Below, piece by piece: positions 24,396-36,847 of a DNA stretch of 64,000 nt. The notes beneath the pieces were generated by a model, which saw nothing but the letters and a program-made list of their open reading frames with translations, made no database searches and had not been told where the DNA came from. Numbering within the stretch: the first letter of the stretch is position 1; the number at the start of each line of letters is the position of its first letter. Both the position numbers and the translations under genes were made by a program. The stretch covers positions 10,130,001 to 10,194,000 of the forward strand of contig JAEOAD010000030.1 in NCBI GenBank assembly GCA_036365145.1, in the 5' to 3' direction. Source of the DNA: Orientallactaga sibirica. Taxonomy: Eukaryota; Chordata; Mammalia; Rodentia; Dipodidae.

Positions 24396-25229
24396 TATAA
24401 GTTTTATGAGGGTAGAAGACTTTGCCTTGCCTGGTTCATGTGCATATATAAGGCCTAGAGGCATATATTTCCTGACCCATAAAATGCAATTGATAACCTT
24501 TTGAATAAGGGAGTGATCACCATCCATTTATATAGCTAGCAAACTCTCTGAAAATATTGTTGAATAAATGAATGAATGAGCAGGTCCTTCCAGAAGCTAT
24601 GATATAGAATTGAACAAGACAAAGTCCCTGCTTTCATGGAGTGTTACACTTTTTCAATAAAAGTGAGATTGATTGTTGGATGTGAGAAGCATAAGTCATT
24701 ATGGAAGCAGAGGGATCTTGTTATGGTACATCTATGCTAACTTTAAAGAGGTATGTGTTCATGGGTTGAACAAACCCATTGGTTTTTGTTTTCATTCATG
24801 TGTTTATGTTTCAATTCTAAAAGTCAATTCTTGGTAGGCATTGTGTCTTAAGCCTTTCCTAGTGTTGTCTTCTTAAGAAAATATTGCCTGAGGATGAGAT
24901 CTGTGATGAGGCTTATAAAACAAACATTTTCTTAAAATATCATCCCAATTCTACTTAACATAATAAAATATTGTCCTAGTTTTGTATTCCAACCAAAGAA
25001 AGGAGATTTCTTCCATGTTTACAACTCCCTAGCCCAACATTATTAAAGGGCAGCACATGTGTTCATGGGTCAACACAGACTGGACGTTTTCATCCTAAAG
25101 CCATGTCTCTGTCTTGACACTGTTTGTTAGTGTTCACTTGGGGTAACCTCCAAAGGCCCTGTACAGACAGTCTTCGCATCTGAGATATAAAGCAAGTTTA
25201 GAATAAGCCACATCCACATGTGAAAATTG
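24396..25229. other. unique intronic DNA
   Basis: Motifs such as gttgaataaatgaatgaatg and gacaaagtccctgctttcat (24560-24640) suggest an ancient mammalian-wide repeat that I cannot classify. Nothing else recognised. Confidence 0.4.
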
Positions 25230-25334
25230 ATGCTATACTGGACATGGTGGTACATGCCTGTAATCCCAACACTTGGGAAGCTGAGGCAGGAGGATTGCCA
25301 TGAGTTCAAGACTGAGCTATAGGATGAGACCTGT
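25230..25334 (+). mobile_element. B1-like SINE, short
   Basis: tactggacatggtggtacat, cctgtaatcccaacacttgg and gaggcaggaggattgccatg; the copy is truncated after gactgagct. Confidence 0.8.
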
Positions 25335-25518
25335 AAAAAAGAAGGAAGATAAAAAGGAAGAAGAGAAGAAAGGAACTTGATGCCAACTTGCTCAAGAGTT
25401 ATGAAAATTTAGAAATGATTAATTTAGCTTGAAGGAAAACAGTTCTGATGAGAAAAGATGCAGAAAAATATATTGCTAATTAAATTAGCAAAGATTATTT
25501 TAAAATAAAGATCTCAGG

Positions 25519-25668
25519 GCTGTATAGATGGCTTAGCAGTTAAGGCACTTGCTTGCAAAGCCAAAGGATCTTGGTTCAATTCCCCAGGACCCATATGAGC
25601 CAGATGCACAAGGTGGCACATGCATCTGGAGTTCAATTGCAGTGGCTGGAAGCCCTGGCATGCCCATT

Positions 25669-25705
<37 letters not shown>

Positions 25706-25745
25706 TCTCTGCCTCTTTCCCTCTCTCAAATAAATAAAACTAAAA
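25519..25745 (+). mobile_element. DIP-like SINE
   Basis: gggctgtatagatggcttag, ttggttcaattccccaggac, agccagatgcacaaggtggc, a (TC)n tract at 25673-25705 and AAATAAATAAA tail. Confidence 0.95.
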
Positions 25746-27095
25746 TATTTTAAAAGAAGATCCCATAAGTCCACAAATGTGAGATTAAGGGTTAACTTTC
25801 TGAGTTCATCAATAAAGTGACCTTTTCATGTTACTTGTGTCTTAATGTAGCACTGATTTTCACGTGTAGGTCAAACCCTGGCTTCATTAACATACTTCAA
25901 ACTGAATAGTTATAGAAAGATTGCTAAGAAGCGAAATGGCAAAGCAAATGCATCTGTCATTTCTTTCAAAATTTAATTTCCTGTAATTTTTCCTTGTGTT
26001 CTTCCCAGGGTGGGCATTCTGACTGGGTCTGGAAGGCTGCTGCAGGCTTGGGGCTCTGAGTAAGCAGGGCTCAGCTGGAGAAGTAGATTTGAATTGATAT
26101 AATAAGTAATTCTTCATGTTTATACCAGGGGATTTCTTCTCTCATGGGCCCTCACTTTGCAGCCATGACTCTAAGTGGGGGTTACCCTATTGTGAACTAA
26201 GAGGGATGAAGTCCATTAGGTATTTTCCTCCAAAAGAATTAAACTTTGCTCCTCAGGGAAATTGGTAATGAAGGATACAATTTTAACCAGAAATTTCTGG
26301 CCAAGGTTTCTAACCCTCCAAATCTAACCAGGAGAGAGAATGTCTATAAATTAGTTAAGCCTTGAAAGGAAAATGTACAAACATAGGGCTCATATTCTGG
26401 GGTTCTTGTTCAATTTAGTGATGGAAATGTATAGGGTACACATAATCAAATAGCCTTTCTAATGGCAAAAGCAAAGGTCAGAAGGTTCTAGAAGAAAATG
26501 AAACAAAATAATAAATGATCAAAATAAAAAAGACCTTACAATAGTACCCAAATCTTATTTTGGGCCCCAATCCCTCTTATCATTTTAGGCAACAAATTTG
26601 AGTCTGAAATGATTTTTTTTTTTTTTTTTTTAGGAAAAAGAAATTAGATATCTCCATAGCTTGAACTAGAACTCATATCTCTTACTTCCAGTCTGTCATG
26701 GCTCTCCTCACATGAAACACAACTAGTTCAAAGCCCAGGATCAATGTGTGAATGAGAATAGGAAGGAATTTCATGTGAAGGGATGAGCCATTGAATTTGG
26801 CAGTGAACTGGGCGATATAAAACATGGCTAAGTAAAATACAAGGTAATCTTTATTTTGGCAGAAACATTCCTTTTTTTTTCATGCTGTTTTTTTTTTATT
26901 TCATGCTGTTTAAACTTTCATATTCTCCTGCTGACCACGAAGCTATCTGAATGTAAGAGCTAGTCTAAAATAGAATATTTTCTACCCCATACCAAGTTGC
27001 CTCAGGGAACTGCTGTTTGTGAGGACTTTCCCAGACTCCTGGTTATAAATAGCTTTAACTCCCAAACCTGAAATCTTTTGGGTGATATGAAAGAA
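25746..27095. other. unique intronic DNA
   Basis: No gene is seen. A T-rich run lies at 26610-26632 and a 13-bp direct repeat (tttcatgctgttt) near 26878 and 26901. Confidence 0.5.
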
Positions 27096-27099
27096 ATTG

Positions 27100-28706
27100 T
27101 GTTCAACCACCAGACAGCATAACTGTTCACCTATCTATTCTACTAGAGAGATTTTCTACAGAGTTTTTTTATTTCACCAACTGTTCTTTATTGCTAGTAT
27201 TTCTGACTGGGTTTTCTTTATTATTTCTATTTCCTTATTTATTTCTAGTATTGACCTCCTTATTTCATTAAATTGGTTTCCTGTGTATTCTTTGAATCCT
27301 TTGATTTCTTCTTTGAGGTCTTTGAACATGTTATAATCATTCTTTTGAAATCTTTCTCAGGCATTTCCTCTAATTCAGTCTCACTGAAGGTCATTTCTGA
27401 TGCATTAATACTTTTTGGTGGATTTATATTGTCTCAATTTTTTGTGTTTCTTATAATGTAGAGATTTTTGCATCTTGGATTAATTTAATGCTTGGGTTTT
27501 CTAATTATCTGCAGTAATATTAGATGTATCAATCAATCTGATGTTATGTATCTTCAGGGTAGGAGCTTAAGGTGCTAGATGTGGCTCTTAAGACTCTCAG
27601 AGTAACCACAAAAGTGACCCTAGGTGTTGGGTTTGCCTTTTATGAGAGTATTCTAGTAGGCTGAATGGAACAGAATACAGTCAAATTCTAAAAACGTAAC
27701 TAAACAATGTACCCATTCAATGAAATACAGCACAGAGTATTTGTGCAAAAATAGGTATTATGACAAACAGATCCTCTAACACAGTCACAGTCCCTAAGGA
27801 TGTGTGTTGCCCCACACCCTTAATCCTGTCAACTGGGAGGCTAATATTTCTGGTCTGTTGGAGGTTCCAAGGTCAGTTTGTGACCAAGTGAGACCCTTCC
27901 CCAATGAATGACAGAAGAGGAAACAAAGGCACTATAAATCAGGAAGCAACAAATGAGCAACCCAAAATATAGCTTATTTAAGAATGTCAGATCTGACCAT
28001 CCATCAGATTTAACATATAATTTACCCTGACATGGATGGTGCAATTAACCCTTCCAATGCAAGCCTGTACATCAGGCTTATTTGATGGGTACTGACCTGG
28101 TGTAATCCCAGTTACCTTTTGGGACAGCTTTGATCTCAGCTATGCTGCACAGCCACTTGGGTCATTTTTTCTGTGCTGTGGGCTCAGGAAGGCTGGGTGG
28201 GTCAGTGGGTCGCTGACCTGATCGTGCCAGGTGCTGGGTAGGTGAGCTCCCTTCCCCAGATCTCTGGTGCTTGCTGGTGCTTGTGCTGGTGGTGGGGGAG
28301 GGGAGGCTGTGGATGGAGGCTGAAGTCCGCCTGCTGGTCCACACAATCCTCTTCCTCACAAGCTGCTCCATTGGTCTCTGCCATCCTCCTTCCACGTTTC
28401 TTGAGTTTGTGAGGAGGCTGATGTGATTGGAAAATCCCCTCACCTGGCTTTAAAATCCTGCTGCTCAGGCAGAGCCTGGTGGCTGCAGCCATGTGGAACT
28501 CACCACCACTGCTGGAGCCACTTCTGCCTGCTTCTGTGGGCTCTAGATGCTCTGGATCTCTCCTACTTCTCGGCTGCGGTTGATAATTTACATTACACCT
28601 CACTTTTTAGTAGAAGAGTGTATTTTGCCGGTTTTTTTTTTTTTTTTTTTTTTTTTTCCACTAGCCTGTTTTGGCATGGTTCCTATGCTGCCATCTTAAC
28701 CCCACC
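27100..28706 (-). mobile_element. L1 5' end: 5' UTR and start of ORF1, 3' part missing
   Basis: On the minus strand the element starts near 28706 with ggttaagatggcagcatagg, the typical L1 5' end with a YY1-type AAGATGGC (28689-28696). A poly-A-like run (28628-28657) and about 1.1 kb of 5' UTR follow. A degraded ORF1 coiled-coil segment covers about 27150-27350 and reads MFKDLKEEIKGFKEYT, then NEIRRSILEINKEIE in the same frame. ORF2 and the 3' UTR are absent, so unlike most genomic L1 copies it lost its 3' rather than its 5' part. It is oriented with ENPP6. Confidence 0.75.
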
Positions 28707-28711
28707 TATCT

Positions 28712-29530
28712 AGAGTTTCCTATAAAGTCAAGAGGCAAGAGTTTTGTGCCTACTTACTTCTTATACCATTTGAAAAGGTTTGTAAAATACCCATTTACCA
28801 TTCCTGCTTTGGATCCTAGAATGCATTGGGTTTGGTGAAGACTGACATGGGGGAAAGTGAATAGTTTCATTGGGATTTTTCATCTGCTGATAGATGGGAA
28901 GTAGGACTTTTCTCTCTGCTAGGTGTGAAAAAGATAACAGCTAAAAAGGAAATGGGTTATTTAAGATGAGGCAGTTACAGGTAACCTTAAAACAAAAGCA
29001 AACAGGCATTTACTGAATTCCTAAAATGTGTCAGAGAGTATGAGCCAGGAAATGGGGTGAATCAGACACTTGTCTCACTGGGACACACTGCCATTCAAGT
29101 CCCTATAACCAAGTGTAACTAAAATCAACTAGTCTAAAACTGCATATTGGTGGTACGTGTCAGTATCCCAGATGTGGATTATTAAAAGAGGCCTGTTTAA
29201 GCTATTTTTCATAATTGTATAGCCTTGGCCATTTGAGATAAGTAGCTAAGTGTCTGGGGTTGAATCCTCTCTTTTATACTCAACTCCCAAAGTGTTCATT
29301 GTTCACATTGTCCATTGAGTCACATAAAGGAGAGTTTAAAAGTTGTGGTGCATGAGATAGCTTTGTCTAGAGGAAGCATAGAAAGACACTATGGATGTCT
29401 GTGTGGACAGGCATATGCCATGTGCTTATGCAACTACAGGATTACTATCAAAGAGAAATAGATGCTTAAATGACTGCACAGGCCAGTGCCCTGAGAACCA
29501 CTTCCTTGAAACCAGGAAGGAAGAAGCAGC
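28712..29530. other. unique intronic DNA
   Basis: No gene recognised. 28995-29080 has the look of an ancient mammalian-wide repeat (catttactgaattcctaaaa). Confidence 0.45.
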
Positions 29531-29534
29531 ATCA

Positions 29535-29660
29535 TGTCACTGGAAGAGCACAGGATTTTAACTCATGGTTTTTCTATCTACAGGTTCTGCAATTTTGAAT
29601 AAGAAACTTAGTATCTCAGCACTGTGATTTCCTCATTTGTGTAATGAGAATGATTGTCAC
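29535..29660 (+). repeat. MIR SINE
   Basis: ggaagagcacaggattttaa, ctacaggttctgcaattttg and gatttcctcatttgtgtaat match the order of a MIR element (core and 3' half). Confidence 0.6.
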
Positions 29661-29689
29661 TACCATACAAGTTTTTATTGTTGTTGTTG

Positions 29690-29940
29690 TGTGTGCATGT
29701 GAGTATAATTTGTATGTATGTATGTTTGTATGTGTGCATACATAGGCACATGTGTGCCATGCATGATTGTGGAGGTCAGAGGACACCTTCCACCTTGTTT
29801 GATGCCAGATTTTTCATTGTTCACTACTTTGTATACCAGGTTAGCTGCACCATAAGCTTCTGGCAGGTTCTCTTGTCTTGTTCTCCCTTCTTCTAATAGT
29901 TATGCTCAGATTACAGATGCTCACTATAATATCTATTATC
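29690..29940 (-). repeat. B3/RSINE-like SINE with (TG)n/(TATG)n
   Basis: TG-rich stretch, then gattgtggaggtcagaggac and ggttagctgcaccataagct, followed by an inverted tRNA-like part. Old copy. A further fragment of the same family with ttcatccactagccatctcc and ccagccc lies at about 30205-30280. Confidence 0.5.
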
Positions 29941-30514
29941 ACTATTATCATTATCATTATTGTCAGGCACAGTGGCCAAATGGTAAGAGATTAGTCTCAT
30001 AAATTATCATTACTATTTCTGTTTTATTCTTTGTTGTTGTTGCTATTTAATGTATGTTATTTATGGACAATGTTTACACATGCATATATTGTATTTTGAT
30101 GCTGTTCATTTCTCATTACCTTCCATGTCTCCTCCCTCCCACTGACCCCATTCTACTTTCATGTCTTGTTCTTTCATGACCCACTGAGGTTAATTACCAT
30201 TGCCTTTTTTGAGGGTTCTTGGCAAGCACACGTATTCATGCCCAAGAAGTTCATCCACTAGCCATCTCCCCAGCCCCCTTAAAAGGTTCATATGAGGGTT
30301 ATGTTGAAGTGTACATTGTACTGAACATGGCATAAAATCCAGTATACATGTGGGAAGTGTACATCCTGCTCCCCACTTGAACAAATCTGGCTTCTTGTAA
30401 CAAAGGAAGACAATAGTTGTGCTGAGGAAGAATAGACCACTTATTGTCCTCTGAGATTCGGGTGCTACCAGCCAGAAGGAGAATGACAAAATGCAGGCTG
30501 ATAGAGGAGACTGG

Positions 30515-30640
30515 CAGAGTCCGTATTCTGGTCCTGATATACTCAGTTCCTGGCTAGTTGATATCAGACAAGGAATTTAAGATATCTAGAGTTAAGTTCT
30601 CTCCTCTATAAAATGTCTTTTAATAACTCCCAAACATAAA
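30515..30640 (+). repeat. MIR-like fragment
   Basis: gtattctggtcctgatatac, cagacaaggaatttaagata and ctcctctataaaatgtcttt follow the MIR order weakly. Confidence 0.4.
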
Positions 30641-30685
30641 TATTGTTGACTGCACCAAGATTAGAAAGGAAGCAAAAATATTATT

Positions 30686-30828
30686 TTGGCATACGCCTTT
30701 AATCCCAGCACTCGGGAGGCAGAGGTAGGAGGGTCACCATGAGTTCGAAGCCACACTGAGAATACAGAGCAAGTTCCAGGTCATCCTAGGCTAGAGTGAG
30801 ACCCTACCTTGAAACCCCCCCCAAAAAA
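30686..30828 (+). mobile_element. B1 SINE, 5'-truncated
   Basis: ggcatacgcctttaatccca, gcactcgggaggcagaggta, gagtgagaccctaccttgaa and a C/A-rich tail. It inserted next to an old L1 fragment. Confidence 0.92.
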
Positions 30829-30839
30829 ATGTTATATAT

Positions 30840-31315
30840 TTTTATATACAGAAAATCCTAAGAAATCCATAAAGAATACTTAAATTAACTTAATTCAGAA
30901 AAGAAGCCAGATACAAGATAAATACCAGAACATCAGTTGCATTTTATATGCTGCAAAAAATTAAGTTAGGAAAATAATTCCATTCATAACATTAAAAAGA
31001 ATAAAATATGTACATATATTTAACAAAGAAATGCAAGACTGGAACAATGAAAATTATAAAGCATTGTACTAAAACTGTAATAAGTGTTAACAAATCACAT
31101 ATTCATGGATCAGAAGATTTCTTATTATGAAGGTGATAATAGTCTCATAGTGAGTCTATAGATTCAATACAATCCCTATGAAAATTTTGACTGGCTCTTT
31201 AGTATAAACTGACAAAGTCATTCTAAATTTATAAGAAGATTCAAGTTTATCAGAATAGCCAAAACAATCTTCAAAAAGAACAAAATCAGAGGACTTAAAC
31301 ATGCCAATTTAAAAA
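30840..31315 (+). mobile_element. old L1 ORF2 fragment
   Basis: agaagccagatacaagataa, cagttgcattttatatgctg, gattcaatacaatccctatg and agaatagccaaaacaatctt follow the middle of L1 ORF2 (past the reverse transcriptase). There are many stops. Confidence 0.75.
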
Positions 31316-31326
31316 ACCAACTACAG

Positions 31327-31447
31327 GGCTGGAAAGATTGCTTAGTGGTTAAGGCATTTGCTTGCAAAGCTTAATGACCATGGTTTGACTCTTCAGTACC
31401 AACATACAGCCAGATGCATAAAGTGGTGCATGCATCTGGAGTTTGTT
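31327..31447 (+). mobile_element. DIP-like SINE, 3'-truncated
   Basis: gggctggaaagattgcttag to gcatgcatctggagtttgtt, then an A-rich run. The last third of the usual body and the CT tract are missing. Confidence 0.88.
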
Positions 31448-31562
31448 TCAAAAAATTTTTTTTGAAATAGGGAATCTTCCCAAGAAGAGTCTTCTCATGC
31501 AATTTCCCATGTCTATGGGGAAGACCTCATGGCTAGTAGAGAAATGATTATCTGAGGACTCA

Positions 31563-31640
31563 GGACATAGCTCAGATGATAAAGTGCTTGCCATGTATGC
31601 ATGAGGCCCTGGGTTTAATTCCCAGGACCACAATAAGTAA
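31563..31640 (+). mobile_element. ID-like SINE
   Basis: acatagctcagatgataaag, tgcatgaggccctgggttta and attcccaggaccac, then an A-rich tail. Confidence 0.7.
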
Positions 31641-32020
31641 ATAAAAACTTAAATTACCACCTGAATGCTTACATGTGCCAAATGTAGAAGTGTGGCCTAC
31701 TGGTTTTGATAGCAAATAGGAGTATTTTTATTCAAACAGCATATTCTTTTCTTCTATATTTTACTTGCATAAGCAGGAATCCTTAGTCTTTAAGAAGTTA
31801 TCAATTCTGGAACAATTGTTGATATTGTATGCTGGAGACATTCCTTCCTGAGCTCATTTAAACACGGTGTGATGATATCTTTGATAAAGACAAGAGAAAG
31901 GCAGATGTCTTTGAGAGAAGCCAAGATAAGAGGAAGGCAAAACAGGCTTCATGATTTGCAGGACCTAGTCCAAAATGAAAATGTACTCTTGCCCAAATAA
32001 GTATTAAGAATTTCAACTAG

Positions 32021-32181
32021 CCGGGCGTGGTGGCGCACGCCTTTAATCCCAGCACTTGGGAGGCAAAGGTAGGAGGATCGCCATGAGTTCAAGGCCACCC
32101 TGAGACTACATAGTTAATTCCAGGTCAGCCTGGGCCAGAGTGAGACCCTACCTCGAAAAACCAAAAAAAAAAAAAAAAAAA
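32021..32181 (+). mobile_element. young B1 SINE with perfect target duplication
   Basis: Near-consensus copy (ccgggcgtggtggcgcacgc ... gagaccctacctcgaaaaac) with a long A tail. The duplication aagaatttcaactag is present at 32006-32020 and 32182-32196 without mismatch. Antisense to ENPP6. Confidence 0.97.
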
Positions 32182-32381
32182 AAGAATTTCAACTAGATGA
32201 AAAGATTTTGTTTTCAAAACAAAGAAATGACAAAATGACAAATAAATAAATATTTGAGGTGGTAAATGTGTTCTCCACATTTGGTGATAAAAAGTATTAT
32301 CCTGTTTTAAACATTAAATAGCGTATATAAGTACCAAATATTATGTGGCATGACTTTTGTCATTTAAAAAAAGAATTTCAA

Positions 32382-32478
32382 GGCTGGAGAGATAGCTCAG
32401 AGATAGCAAAGGCATATGTCACAAGTTCGATTTCCCAGTGCCCACATTCTCTTTCTCTCAAATAAATAAATATTTTTA
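32382..32478 (+). mobile_element. DIP-like SINE, internally deleted
   Basis: ggctggagagatagctcaga and gttcgatttcccagtgccca jump directly to cattctctttctctcaaata, so the SINE body is missing. A and B boxes remain. Confidence 0.85.
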
Positions 32479-32946
32479 AAAGATTTTCAAAATAGTACCA
32501 GTAGAGCATTAAGCTCAGCACACTATCATCATAAGCACAGGGCCCTGTGTGACTGCACAGGTCACACACCCATGAAGTTGGCCCTGCTGAAGTTTTCTCC
32601 TCAACTAGAGAGAGATAAGAAGATACTGACCAGTCCAATAATAGTGACAAAGGACATACTGTTTGTAGTAGAACTCTGTGAGGTAAAGGCCAAAGCAACA
32701 AAAGACTGATGGGGTACCACATGACTATCATTGTGGACCAATAACAGAAGACTGATCAGGAACCAGATGACCATCAGTGTGGACAATAACCAGGTCCATG
32801 TCACAAGTCTTTGGGACTGTGTGAAACAAGACCTTTGCATAAAAGGGACTAAAACTGAATTTCTACTGATTCCAATGGGCTGAGAGTGAGAGATTTAATT
32901 ACATTTGCTGTGCTTAAGAAAACATAAGTTTGACCATTTCCTACTT

Positions 32947-33112
32947 TTTTTTTTTTTTTTTTTTTTAGGTTTTTGGAGATAGGGTCTCACTCTAGTTCAG
33001 GCTGACCTGGAGTTCACTCTGTAGCCTCAGGGTGGCCTCGAACTCACAGCAATCCTCCTACCTCTGCCTCCCAGGTGCTGGGATTAAAGGCGTGTGCCAC
33101 CACGCCTGGCTC
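32947..33112 (-). mobile_element. B1 SINE
   Basis: T-rich tail, gggtctcactctagttcagg, ctgggattaaaggcgtgtgc and caccacgcctggc; full-length antisense-strand B1. Sense with respect to ENPP6. Confidence 0.95.
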
Positions 33113-33432
33113 CTATCATTTTTAAGTGAACACTTCAGTGGTATCCATCACATCACCACTTTCTATCTCCAGAATCTTTACCATTCCATACTAAAACCTG
33201 TGCTATCTCATGCTGTGCCACTGATACGCCCACTCTAACTGAAAACTCTGATGAACTCACTAAACACTCTCTCCACCCCTACCCTAGTCCCTGGAACCTA
33301 ACACTCTGCTTTTGGTCTCTGAATTTGGCTATTAGGTAACTGCATGTAAGTAGAATCATACAGCATTTGTATACCACAAAGTGGTTGGCTTGTAGAATGT
33401 AGTGGAATGTTTTTCAAGGCTCTTCCACAATA

Positions 33433-33765
33433 TTTTGGTCACTTTTCTTGCTGCTGTGACCAGATACCTGGCAAGAAGCAATTTAATGGAGAACTTATTT
33501 TATCTCAGTGTGAGGAGATACAGTATATCATGGTGAAAAAGGCATGGCGGCTAGCAGCTGGCATGGTTGCAGGAACATACAGCTGAGACTTCTCACATCT
33601 TGGCTGACCAGGAAACAGAAAGATGGCTGGAAGTAGGGTCAGTTTATAATTTCAAGCCCAGCCCTGTCCCATCCCAATGTCCTACTTTCCATAGCTAGAC
33701 TTCATCTGCTAAAGGTTCCACAACATCGCCAAACAGTGTAACTAGCTGAAAGACAAATATCAAAC
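33433..33765. mobile_element. LTR-like rodent interspersed repeat, unclassified
   Basis: ggtcacttttcttgctgctg, tgaccagatacctggcaaga and gaacttattttatctcagtg are words found in a common rodent repeat. A related diverged copy is at 51765-51915. I did not determine class or orientation. Confidence 0.45.
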
Positions 33766-33769
33766 ACGT

Positions 33770-34598
33770 AAGCCTAAGAATATAGAGCAGTGAAATATAT
33801 CTTGTATAACCAAGTTGTGGAGTTGGGTCCATTTTACCCACAGAATAATACATTAATCTTAACATAAGACTAGCTACTAGTCTTTCTGATTTTGATATGT
33901 TTGACGGATTACTTCAAATCCAATCAGGCTTGTCAATTCCTTGGCATGTAGTCTGAGATTCTTGCCTGAAGGTTCATTGTGGCACAGAGGATTTGACTTG
34001 CAGACTATCACTGTCTGATTCAGGCAGCTTTCCATTTTTGGTCCATGAATCTGCATGGTTCAGCAATGGCCAAGTAATGGCCTCAAAAGCCCAGCTCTGG
34101 TCCCCAAGGCCTCCTCACCATTCCCATGTCTGCCACTTGGTTTGGTTTTGTCAACCATATGCAAAGGCCTTTGCTCCAGGCTTCAGTCAATTCTCACCCC
34201 AGTAATTCTTCCCACCTCTCAATATGCTTCCCTTGTGTATATCTTATTCTGTCCTGTAATTATGTTTATTTCAACCCAGATTTATTTGCCCCATCTTCAT
34301 TGCAAGTCTATCTGAGACAGAGGCCATGTCCCAGTCATCTTAAAAACAGCACCTCTCACACAATAGATGTTGAGTATGTTAATGGACAATGCTCATATAT
34401 GGACATGCATTAACACTACATGGTAATGTAATTACTGGCATCTGCAGCTCAGGCAGAAAGTAGAAAAGTAGAAAGCAGAAAAGAAGCTAAGCTTGTAAGT
34501 GGATAAAAGTGAGATTTCCAGGCACCATCAGCTCTGAAGTTCTTCAATTTATAGCCTTCTGGAAGAAGGAAATCTTACTTTGGCTTGGGAGAGTATAG
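33770..34598. other. unique intronic DNA
   Basis: No gene or named repeat. Overlapping short frames at 33993-34413 have no family signature. Confidence 0.5.
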
Positions 34599-34975
34599 TT
34601 GGGGAGATGGCTCAGAAGATAAAGTCCTTGGGCTGGAGAGATGACTTAGCAGTTAAGGTGCTTGCCTGCAAAGCCAAAGGACCTTGGTTCAATTCCCCAG
34701 GACCCATGTAAGCCAGATGCACAAGGTGGCGCATGCATCTGGGGTTCATTTGCAATGGCTGGAAGCCCTAGCACACCCATTCTCCCTCTCTCTCTCTCTA
34801 TCTCTCTCTCTCCCTCTCAGCCTCTTTCCCTCTCTCAAATAAATTTTTTTTTCAAAAAAAAGAAGATAAAGTCCTGACTCACAGTGGTGAGGACTGGAGT
34901 TTGGATCTCTAGCACCCACATAGATGTGAAGTAGATGTAGTTCTAACACACATATAGATGTAAAAGACAAAAAAA
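34599..34975 (+). mobile_element. B3-like SINE split by a DIP insertion
   Basis: ttggggagatggctcagaag is followed, after the DIP insertion at 34629-34860, by agataaagtcctgactcaca and ttggatctctagcacccaca, then the poly-A-rich end near 34966. It is older than the DIP element it hosts. Confidence 0.75.
34629..34860 (+). mobile_element. DIP-like SINE nested in a B3-like SINE
   Basis: tgggctggagagatgactta, ggttcaattccccaggaccc and ggtggcgcatgcatctgggg, a CT tract and an A-rich tail. The perfect 15-bp duplication agaagataaagtcct is at 34614-34628 and 34861-34875. Confidence 0.96.
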
Positions 34976-34989
34976 AAAACAATGCAAGA

Positions 34990-36845
34990 AGAGGAAAGCT
35001 AAGGCTGTGCTATGGGTATGGGGGAGATAGGAGATCCTTATAGAGGCAATGCAAAGGGAAGGATTGAGAGACCAGGGAGGCCTCCAATAAGAGTGAAAAA
35101 GGAAAGTAGAGAGGGCATGACATTCTATTCCACTAGGGGATTCACATCTGACCCCAAGGACCCTGCTGATTTCCCTTGTTTGAAGGTTAGGAATTGATCT
35201 GATGTCCACTGAAGGAAGCTCTTGAAGTTCATTTTCAAGACACTCCAGCTGACCAAGCAGTTCCAAAGAGCAGTCAAACATGTTGCTGGGAACTAGGTAA
35301 CTGAAGACATTTATTTTCATTTGATTCCTTTATTTTTAATTAGATATTCTAACACATGTTGGCACATGCTGACAATAAATTCTTTGTAATGTGACTTTCT
35401 TATCTGTTCCATCAGAACTTGAAGAGATTACATAAGAAGCAAGCAAAATTGTAGCCAGCCTTTAATTATTATCCATGGCACAAGAAAGTAGGAAAGATAG
35501 CTGATCCCAATCACCATATTCAACCTTCTGAAGGGTTCCACTTCCTCCTGGCCTTATATTCAATGAAATTTATGCACACCTACTGCTTTGAATCTCATTT
35601 TTATTTCATCACATACACTCTGCTGTGTGTGGGGGGGTATTCATGGGAGGAAGAAAAGAAATAATAGCAACCCAGAGAAGGCTAACCATGGAAGAGTGCA
35701 CAGAGTAATGTTGGGACTTTAAGAAAAGAGATTACTTAAGAAAATATCTAGAGGCATTGGGAATGTATTCCTAGGCTTCCATTCCTGATCATAGAGGAGG
35801 CCCAACCCAGGCTCCAATTTAGACGCCTATACTTGGTGTGGTCATACCCTCAGTTAGCTCTTGGACCTGAACTGAAGACTCAGTGTTCTGCTCAATGAGA
35901 CATTCACCAGCTCTTCTAAAGCCCTTTCTTCTGTTTTAAGTTTGGGGATTCTGAATATCTTTCGGAGAAATTTTGGATAGGAATAGGGTAGATTTTGTTG
36001 CATACCCCCAAATTATTCACATGGTTTTGGTATTATACCTTACACAAGCAAATGTATCCTAAAAGGAATATAAAATATACAGAGAAGGATATCATGGTTT
36101 GGGGCAAGCCCAGCAGGTGAATGCGCAAGGGTAAGGGCCAGGCTGAGAGTAACTGAAACCTGAAATCAGGTCTTCCTACAGAGCCCAGCAAAAATCAGTA
36201 ATGGATCAGGGTCCTCAGAAGTCCGAGATGACATGCTGAATATGGTGTTGCTTTTGGCTAGGGGTGAGAAGTACATGTAGTATGAAGAGGAGGGGAAGGA
36301 ATCAAAACCATAGAGCCTAGTAGAAAGATGTCATCCTTCCTCTTTGGGGTCAGATAGATGCCCAGTTACTGCACTGAGCCAGGAAAGCCAAGAAACACAT
36401 AGGAATCAAATGTCCCTTCCAAGCAAACTCTGAGTGTCCAGATTCACAGATTGCCTGCTCTCTACTGATGCCCTTGGAGGATTATAGACCAACAGTAAGG
36501 TAGATTACTAAGTGGAATAGCCTGGCCTGCAGGGGTAGTTTAACAGACCCACCTAGGGACTGGAAATACTTTGGAGGTTGTACATGAGGTAGGAGGCCTC
36601 ATCAATCATTTTTAATCTTGCTCTTCACAGATGTAGTGGACTAGTCTGTGCAGTAGTGGTGTTCAAAGAAAAACGATAGTAGAATGATAGCCATGGGTGT
36701 CCTGAGCCCTGGGTGGCTGCTGTTCATCAGCCTGCAATGCAGACTGGGAAAAATCAAATTATAGAACTTAGCTTGTGCACACTAGGCTGGGAAGCATCTT
36801 TAAAAATATTTTAATAGGAATATACTTCCCTAAATCATATACGTT
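34990..36845. other. unique intronic DNA
   Basis: No gene, RNA or repeat I can name in this 1.8-kb stretch. Confidence 0.55.
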
Positions 36846-36847
36846 CC

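Noticed and set aside
28202..28603. 133-codon minus-strand frame as a gene
   Set aside because: It falls within the L1 5' UTR, has low-complexity Pro/His-rich sequence and no family match; kept only as a side remark in the L1 finding.
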